A stretch of DNA of 64,000 nucleotides from Scilla litardierei. Its lineage: Eukaryota; Streptophyta; Magnoliopsida; Asparagales; Asparagaceae. Under the pieces are notes generated by a model. That model saw only the letters and a list, made by a program, of their open reading frames with translations. It was not told the origin of the DNA and did no database searches. Below are positions 57,418-64,000 of the stretch, piece by piece (positions within the stretch are counted from its first letter, which is position 1; each line of letters starts with the position of its first letter). Location of the stretch: NCBI GenBank assembly GCA_030789695.1, contig CM061141.1, positions 195,311,689 to 195,375,688 on the forward strand, given 5' to 3'. Position numbers and translations under genes: made by a program.

Positions 57418-58640
57418 ACCCAAGAGGAGTTTGATTTCCTAATGTAATCACATGAGGTGACCACATCCCTAACTAGATAGTTGATGTATCTATCCCTCTC
57501 TTGCACACTACACATAGTGAAAATCCATAATCTCAAGGATTTCCTAGGCAAGGGTTTTAACTTTGCAAGAGGGGTGGATTTGGCATGCTTAGGTGTAGAA
57601 AATATTTTCTTAGCATGCATGAAGTGAGGATTTTGCTTCTTAGCAAAAAATGAAGAGTTTTCATTTTTTCCTCACCACCTTGTGATTTACATGCTTCTTG
57701 TTGGTGTTATTGTTATACAAGAAGGCATGGTGATTCTTCTTAGGTGCTTTAGCAATATGTCTTGTATTTGCACCAAAAGAAGAATTAGAGGTGGGTTTGG
57801 TAACCGTCTTTGGAGTGTATCCCAAACCTCCTCTATGGTTTTCCGGATGTTTTTCAAGCAAACCGTAGAATAAACAAAGCTTTTGAGCTTTTGGGATTCC
57901 TCTGCGTATTTCAACGTAAGTTGTTGAATGCGAGTTTCTAAGCTAAGGTTTTGAGCTACTAATTTTTATTGGTTATGCTCAAATTCTTAATTTGTGAGAG
58001 AAGTGTGTCTCTCTCACTAGTGTCACATACATGCAAAGCATCATTATCATTTACATTAGTAGATTCTAAAGCATGCAACCTACTCATAGCATTTTTAAAT
58101 TTAGCTTTCAATTTAGCATATGAGTCGATGCATTTACTTGCCCCATTGGAGACCACATTGAAGCGGTATTAGAGCTCCTCGTATGATAGCTTCTCCTCCT
58201 CAACTTCCTCGTCGCTTTACTCCTCACTAGAGCTAGACGAAGACTCTTCCCCCTTTGCCATGTAGCACATTTCCTTGTTGGGGTTGAGCCACGCCTCCAC
58301 CTCTTCATCACTTGAACTCGATGAGATAGATGAAGACTCATCAAAAGCCGTGAAGCACATATGAGCTCGCTCCTTGTCATCCTCTTCTTCATCACTTGAT
58401 ATGTCCTCATCTGAGTCATCAAAAGTGCCGACAAGTCCCTTCTTTTGGTTCTTGAACTTGGACTTGCCTTTCCCATGCTTCTTCCCTTTACCCTTATAAG
58501 TCTCGTTAGTGGGTTTGGAAGGGCACTCGGTGGAGCGATAACCTTTGCCACTGCAAGTGTGACAAGTAGGAATCTTGTTAGAATTGGAGGCAAACTTTGA
58601 AGAAGATTTACTGATCGCACCCGGATATACATCCGAAAAA
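57418..58640 (-). pseudogene. gag C-terminal fragment, family C
   Basis: Read on the minus strand, a variant zinc knuckle (CHTCSGKGYRSTEC, Tyr where His is usual) lies at about 58520-58560. Asp/Ser/Glu linkers (DDSDEDISSDEEEDD, AHMCFTA) and a coiled-coil-like part (IDSYAKLKAKFKNAMSRLHALE) follow. The tail ends SNSSWVWFHNV, the counterpart of SSSSWTWFPKG in A. Several stops and frame changes are visible (for example near 58150, 58213 and 57960). The N-terminal half is cut off by element F at 58640. The shared tail shows that C also lost pol at the gag end. Confidence 0.75.
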
Positions 58641-59675
58641 TGATTGTAGTCTCATCGCAAGCGCACGGTGTAGGGGCAAGCGGGTATCAAACATGAGGAG
58701 GTGGTGTTGGCTCCAATCTATCCTAGATTGGTTTGACTACGAATGTATTATTGGTGGAGATGGGTATGATGTGATATAATGGAAATGGTGATGAATGTCG
58801 GTGTAGGTGATAAAGACGTCGGTCATATATCGATTCAAACACAATATAATAAAAGTGTCTAGGGCTAGGGAATCCACACTACAGATCGCCATACATCATT
58901 GTAAATAGTGAATCTTAATATTACTAGACTTGTGTTGAGGTGAACTAGTTGTAACTGAATAGAGAACCAAGCTCATGCTCTCGTGCTATTGCCGGTCTAT
59001 AGCAACCTAGATTAGAACCCACTCTCGTGCAAACCCTAACCTAAGCCGCTAGCATGAAGATCGACATCATCGTGCAATCGCACCTCGAGCCCACTCTCGT
59101 GCAAACTCGAGTTACAATCTAGGTTGTGATAGTTCGTATTTGTCCAATCTCCTACAAACGAATATGTGTATAGATTTATAATAAAAATGCTAGCTTTGGT
59201 CCAATCCCTTGCAAACCAAGTCTAGTGGATTTCAATTATAAACCTAATTCGGATATCTAGGTTTTCCCATCGAGAGGAATCTAATCTCTTGCAAACCCAA
59301 ATCGATGGAAATTCCTAGATATCTGTGATAAATCAACCACAACCTAACCCCTTTAGCAATTCTAGCAACATATGAACCCATTCATCACAATTCTAAAATC
59401 GAATCCTAGTCCATCCACGTGCCCTAGAACAGTGAATCTACTCAAGCATAGCAATAACGATAGAGAAATCGATAAAAAAGATTGCTTGCATATATAAAGA
59501 TATCAAATCAAAGATTCAAATATTAAGAACAAAGATACTTAGCTTTGATAAAGAACTTCAATCCCAATTACAAGCTGTTAGATCTAAGAAGGGGCCTAGG
59601 GCATGGCCTAACCACTAAAATAATCCCTAAGAAAACATAATAGGAACCCCCCCTCTAATGACGGCTACAAATCTC

Positions 59676-59682
59676 TTATATA
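59676..59682 (-). promoter_or_regulatory. TATA box of element F LTR
   Basis: Minus strand GGCTATATAAGAG, about 110 bp downstream of the nearest CGGCCGAGTG palindrome in sense direction. Confidence 0.62.
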
Positions 59683-59789
59683 GCCCCCCCTCAAAAAAAA
59701 CCTAGCAAATAACCCTAGAAAACCTCTGAAATTTGTGTCCAAAGACAGCTCTGGCTGCAACTTAAGTTCTGGGCCCGCAGTCACTAGGG

Positions 59790-60420
59790 CCGAGTGGGAA
59801 TATGACTCGGCCGAGTGGAAATTCCAACACTGTTGCATCAACTTGCAAAAATTTTCCTGATTTTAACCGACCTCCGATTGGCACATTCTTGGCGGTGTTG
59901 GAACCGTCATGAAGTCTACTATCCATAAAAATATGAGAAAAATACTTTGTATACTGGAATGATAGAAGATTTCAAAAGAGTGAGTGGCTGTCTGAAAATC
60001 TGGACGCTCATGTCATTCGGCCGTGTGGAAGTATGACTCGGCCGAGTGAGAAGTGTGTCTCGGCCGAGTAGGAACTTCTAATGTTCTCCCAAAACTCCAG
60101 AGAGTCTGCTTTGAAGTTGGGGTTTGGGCACTCTGGCACTCTGCGTCACTCGGCCGAGTGGGATTCATCACTTGGCCAAGTGGGTCTTCTGCTGTGCTCC
60201 CCAGAATTCCAGAGAGTTCTCTTTGATTTCCTTCAGAAATTCTGACTCACTCGGACGAGTGGAGTTCACTACTCGGCCGAGTGGAGTTCTCCACTCAGCC
60301 GAGTGCATTGTGGCACTCTGGTCAGGCAGATGTTCTTCGTATCAGGCGTACTCGGCCGAGTACGCTGCTTCACTCGAGAGAGTGACTAGCGTGACTCGAC
60401 TGAGTGTCCTATTTCTGGAA
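59790..60420. repeat. ACTCGGCCGAGTG palindrome array, element F LTR
   Basis: About fifteen copies of (C)ACTCGGCCGAGT(G) and decayed forms, unevenly spaced, upstream of the TATA box. Confidence 0.9.
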
Positions 60421-60710
60421 TCCTTCCTTCTCCTCCTCACCTCCTCGATGATTCCTTCAACGTTCTTCTTCTTCCACTGATCGTCAAGCGCCGTTAGCTC
60501 CTCAATAAGGCCATGGGCGACGCTCCGATACGCGTGCAAGTCCCTTAAGCTCATTTTTGCTCCCGATTGATCCATATTTCTTGAACTTCGACAAAAACAA
60601 GAAATAGTGAAAAGTAAAGCAATATCATCGAGTAATCATGAAAATCGCAATATGAGCAATCAAAATGGCGTGCATACATGCAGAAAAAGGTGTAAAATAT
60701 GGACTGATCA

Positions 60711-62691
60711 AAATCCCCCAAGCTTACCCCTTACTCGTCCTCGAGGAAGATAAGTGGAGAGACGAACTCGGAAAATGAAAACAAAGGAAATGAAATGAAA
60801 TAAAAAGAATACGAAGTACAAGGGGTCGCTAGATTTTTCTCTCAGATCTCAAGACATAAGATACACATCACGATAACTTGGAAAATACGAATCACATGCT
60901 ATAAAGCTTTCATATCTTACTTAAACATGGTACTTGCAAGATTTTAAGAACAACAAATGGGACTCTCTAAATTCATACAATCAATTCATATCCACATCAC
61001 GCATTTCATAGAATTTAATATACAAATATTGGCGATGCACTTTTCAATTAAGAGTTATAACAGAAGCATATAAGAATCACACCAAGCATGCAATAGAGTG
61101 TGTAATAAAAGGCATGTCATTCACATTTTCATATCAATTCATAAGAAATATCCATAACTAAAGTATTTTTCTAAGTTTCAGCATTATCAAACTTTCCCAT
61201 ACGTGCACCTCTCTACTCTATCGCACTCACTCATCTGGTCAAGTGAATTCACCCCCCAAGCTTAGCTTGAGGCATCTCATCTAAAGGAATATGATAGTGG
61301 AAAATGGGATTTTTGCCTTTGTTTTCCCAAGAGTTTTGTGGCTTCAATAATGAGATAAAGAAATATCTTTCTTTTTTGTTTTTAAACTTTTTGTTTCTCA
61401 TTTTTCTTTTTGGATTTTTGTAGGAGCTATTTGATTTGTATTTTTGGTTTTTGGTTCCTTTTTGGCTTTTTGGATTTTCTTGGAGCTAACTTTTTATTTT
61501 GTAGGAATTTTTGGGAAATAGATACGATATAAGTAGCTTTAGGTGGTGGACTTGAGTGACGTGTAGAGAATAAAAATATATATGTGAAGAAGGAAATGGT
61601 GTAACGCTCGGTTCACTCTAAGATGTACACAAATGGTTCAATAAGATAATACATCAACTAAACTCATATGTAAGCATGGATATTCTCAATCATTTCAATA
61701 AATAGTGAAGTCAAGCAGTAAAGGATACAATCATATCAAGCATGCAACAGAAGGTGAATATGATAACAAGGCAGATGCTTCTGTTATACAATTGATGCGT
61801 GAATCTTGGTGCACTTCCAACAAAAGCATACTAAACACTAATCCATACATTCAGTTTCAATTAATATCATGCATTCATATAGAGGAATTATAAGAGAAAA
61901 AGATTTACAAGCACATGTGAATAGCAAGACTATGGAATACACTAAGTAGCATGGCATGGAATAATAAGCATCGTGATGGTTGCTAAAGCACTAAGAGATA
62001 TCATCAAACGAAATTCATCTAGCGGAAGAAGAGAAAAGGAAAATAAAGAAATAAAAAAATAAAAGAAAGGAAAGAAAATAAAATCAAGCACACAACATGA
62101 TGCATGAATACACATAAAAGAAAAATAAGATGGAAAAATTAAAAAGATGATGCTAAATTTTTGAAAAATTCTAAAAACCCTAAAAATGAAGTAAAAATGC
62201 AACTAATGCGTCTAAATGGCATGGAAATGCACTCCTCCAAGCTTAAACTTCATATTGTCCTCAATGTAATCATAATGGAAGAATATGAGGAACAACGATA
62301 ATACTAAGGGGGTGAATGAAAAATGATGAAATGAATGACATGAAGTCCTAATGCAATTACAAGCACATGCAATGATGCATGAGAGCGCCTTCCCCCAAGC
62401 TTATACCAAACAATCCTATTCAAATGACTCGATCAAAAATGTCACGGCTTTGATAAGCGAGATCGAGTCAAATGAATAAGAATGTGAGTATTCACTTGAA
62501 AGAGATGTGCGATGGGTGCTGAGCAAAAGGGATGCGACACATCAAAATGTGAAGAGGGCAATTAATATAGCATATAAAGGGTAGGGTGTAAATGATTATT
62601 GTTGCCGTTATATGAGGTGATATTTATTCAATCAAATCTATACGGTCCTCTCACTGTCGAGAGGATTCGTGTTTATTGAAAGCATAAAATA
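60711..62691 (-). other. Element F 3' non-coding tail
   Basis: The polypurine tract (plus strand aaatcccccaagct, 60711-60724) is followed by AT-rich sequence, a T/G-rich run at 61360-61520, and CCCCAAGCTT motifs near 61253 and 62393. A minus-strand attgaggacaat lies near 62250. No gene is supported. Confidence 0.7.
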
Positions 62692-63990
62692 CTACACTAC
62701 TGGATTGATATCACCTATAGCAAAAGGCGGATCCAGTATCTTTGCCGGTGCAGGCAACTGCTCCAACTGTTCCAACTGCTCCTTCCGTGGCTCCGCCAAG
62801 TGCATGTGTCCACTGACTCCATCAGATTCCAGTAATGCGGCTCCCAGCACATCTCCAAGGACTCCACCTGTACCCTGCAAGAGATAAGCCGCATCAATCT
62901 GATGTGAAAAATTCTTCCCCAAAATAAATGTATTCCAAATATGGTCATCAAAATAAGTATTTAAAATTAAAGACGGTTGACAACACTTACCTGGAAATAA
63001 ATCTCTACTCTCGTGAACCACGTCGATCAACTCCTTGTTGTTTGCCTCCAGTTGTTCAGGTAGCTTTGGCATATAAGCGGGGGTCTCATTAGGCAACTCC
63101 TTATTATCGTCAGACTTATCCCATTGACCTCCTGATCATATCCAATAGCATCCATGGGTACTAACTCCTCGCTCTCCTCCTCGTATACGTCCCATTGGGC
63201 CTCTTGATCATATGTATGTGTATCCTGCAAAAGGTGCAATGAATCGTCAAAATCTGAATCATAGTAAACATCATACACGGGAGGGGAATCAAATGTAAAG
63301 GGCGAGGGAGTAAAGAGATCTCCTTGAAGGGGATCCATAAGCTCTGTAGGATAGCCCTCGGCATCAGGGGAAGGGTGGTCCTCTGAGGGATGCTCAGCCT
63401 CTGTAGAAGGTGGTGATGGCTGCGGCAGCTCGAAAGGAGGGGGCACAATTCGGGCTCCATCTGTGTGTAGATGTCATCGTCCCAAGTCACGACCTCCTCG
63501 ATGGTCTGCTCTGTTACTGTAGGCATGACCTCCTCAATAATATTCTCTGATGGTATAGACTACTCTGACTCATGTAGGTGGCAAGGGGAGGTGACAATGG
63601 CACAAGGTGGCTCTATAGGCTCATGTATCTCGACCGTGGTGTAAAAATGGGTCTTGTGTCCCTCAACTAGGCATAGACTCCATCATCAATTGTGCCTGTA
63701 GGAGAGATACAATGAGTAATAAAGTGTTGAAATTCGATCTCAAAAGGATCACGTACCGTTATTGTTAATGGACCGGTTTCTCAAACTACGTCGACAATGT
63801 TTCTCAATATGTCCAGATATGTGTCCTCCTTCGACGGCTCAGATGTCTCTATTTGTGGAGTGTTAATGGTGTAAAGGTGAACACAATCAACTTCAAGTGA
63901 AACATGCACTCCGTCTACGATAGTACTTGCATCAGAGACAATAGCCATAACAAAATCGATGAATACTTGGTTGGTGGTTTACATACCATA
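62692..63990 (-). pseudogene. Degenerate acidic coding region of element F, family unknown
   Basis: I do not recognise the product. Minus-strand frames give MAIVSDASTIVDGVHVSLEV (stopping near 63780), VEGHKTHFYTTVEIHEPIEP, IEEVVTWDDDIYTQMEPEL, and a Pro/Asp/Glu-rich frame (PPPFELPQPSPPSTEAEHP, DSPPVYDVYYDSDFDDSL). The C-terminal piece ends DPPFAIGDINPVV at 62692. Frame changes and stops separate the pieces. The phrases VDGVHVSLEV...HLYTI and DDGVY..LVEG...HFYTT look like two decayed repeats of one module. A canonical intron-like segment (GTAAGT...TTGCAG) lies at 62875-62990. It could be a decayed extra ORF of the element or a captured host gene fragment. Confidence 0.4.
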
Positions 63991-64000
63991 ACGGTTAGCG

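Larger units (their letters stand above)
40400..58640 (-). mobile_element. Element C: gag-only Sirevirus-like family (internal-LTR-internal, interrupted)
   Basis: On the minus strand, a gag C-terminal part and tail (58640-56391) lead into an LTR (56390 to 41130, split by element E). The primer site and gag N-terminal part of a second unit follow (41127 to about 40400). The single LTR is thus shared by two units, as in arrays A and B. No pol is visible. The right unit is cut by element F within gag. Confidence 0.8.
58641..60710 (-). repeat. Element F 3' LTR (2070 bp)
   Basis: In sense orientation it starts TGATCAGTCCATATTT after the polypurine tract and ends GACTACAATCA. It has a TATA box, an ACTCGGCCGAGT palindrome array, and a leader with gcgcttgcgatgag-like sequence as in other Ty3 LTRs. 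The boundaries rest on one copy. Confidence 0.72.
58641..64000 (-). mobile_element. Element F: Ty3-type (Athila/Tat-like) retrotransposon, 3' part
   Basis: The minus-strand 3' LTR (58641-60710) is preceded by the polypurine tract AGCTTGGGGGATTT and a long non-coding tail with attgaggacaat phrases like those of G and H, then degenerate coding sequence. The rest lies beyond the window. It is inserted in the family C gag; the flank AAAAA (58636-58640) is the possible target duplication. Confidence 0.75.

Noticed and set aside
1..64000. Host genes, tRNA or rRNA genes.
   Set aside because: No tRNA cloverleaf, rRNA segment or host-type protein was recognised. tRNA-like matches are only retroelement primer sites.

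Overview
The window looks like heterochromatic or intergenic DNA of a flowering plant with a large, repeat-rich genome. It is filled with LTR retrotransposons of types typical of plants: Sirevirus-like copia gag genes, an Athila-type Ty3 pol, and primer sites for initiator-Met and probable Asp tRNAs. I found no intact host gene, tRNA, rRNA or CRISPR array. The species cannot be named from the sequence.

Layout, using my own element letters. (A) 1-8351, minus strand: a tandem run of a gag-only Sirevirus-like element (gag-LTR-gag-LTR, period 5226 bp). It is very young, and its gag at 4377-6581 is the only fully open gag in the window. Its right end sits inside (H) 8352-14522, the 3' half of an Athila-type Ty3 element with a pol broken by two stop codons and one 3' LTR. 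H ends exactly where (B) 14523-40393, plus strand, begins: a second tandem array of a related gag-only element with four LTRs and three gag units, all with stops. (G) 22639-31850 is a complete Athila-derived element nested in the second B gag. It has matching LTRs, a 5-bp target duplication, gag-protease only, and a second internal promoter with an unrecognised ORF.

(C) about 40400-58640, minus strand: a third gag-only Sirevirus-like family, again internal-LTR-internal. Its LTR is split by (E) 42029-55649, a solo LTR of about 4.5 kb net. E is itself split by (D) 44225-53343, a complete element with no coding capacity (LARD-like: 2.6-kb LTRs, 3.9-kb non-coding interior) that is unusually rich in stem-loops. 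(F) 58641-64000, minus strand, is the 3' end of another Ty3-type element inserted into the C gag. It carries an LTR, a long non-coding tail and a degenerate acidic coding region of unknown origin.

The inferred order of insertion is A into H into B; G into B; D into E into C; F into C. Nearly everything here is non-autonomous. The A, B and C elements supply only Gag, G supplies Gag and protease, and D supplies nothing, so all would need reverse transcriptase and integrase from elsewhere. The H pol is of a different superfamily and is dead.

Two patterns are not explained by the element list. First, the elements with a recognisable TATA box, from several unrelated families, carry an array of short self-complementary motifs just upstream of it. 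Each family uses a different palindrome, and the second promoter inside G repeats the design. Second, the non-coding parts, above all of element D, are packed with perfect or two-tier stem-loops. One hairpin family in D keeps the same loop while both arms of the stem change together. These are my best candidates for something undescribed.
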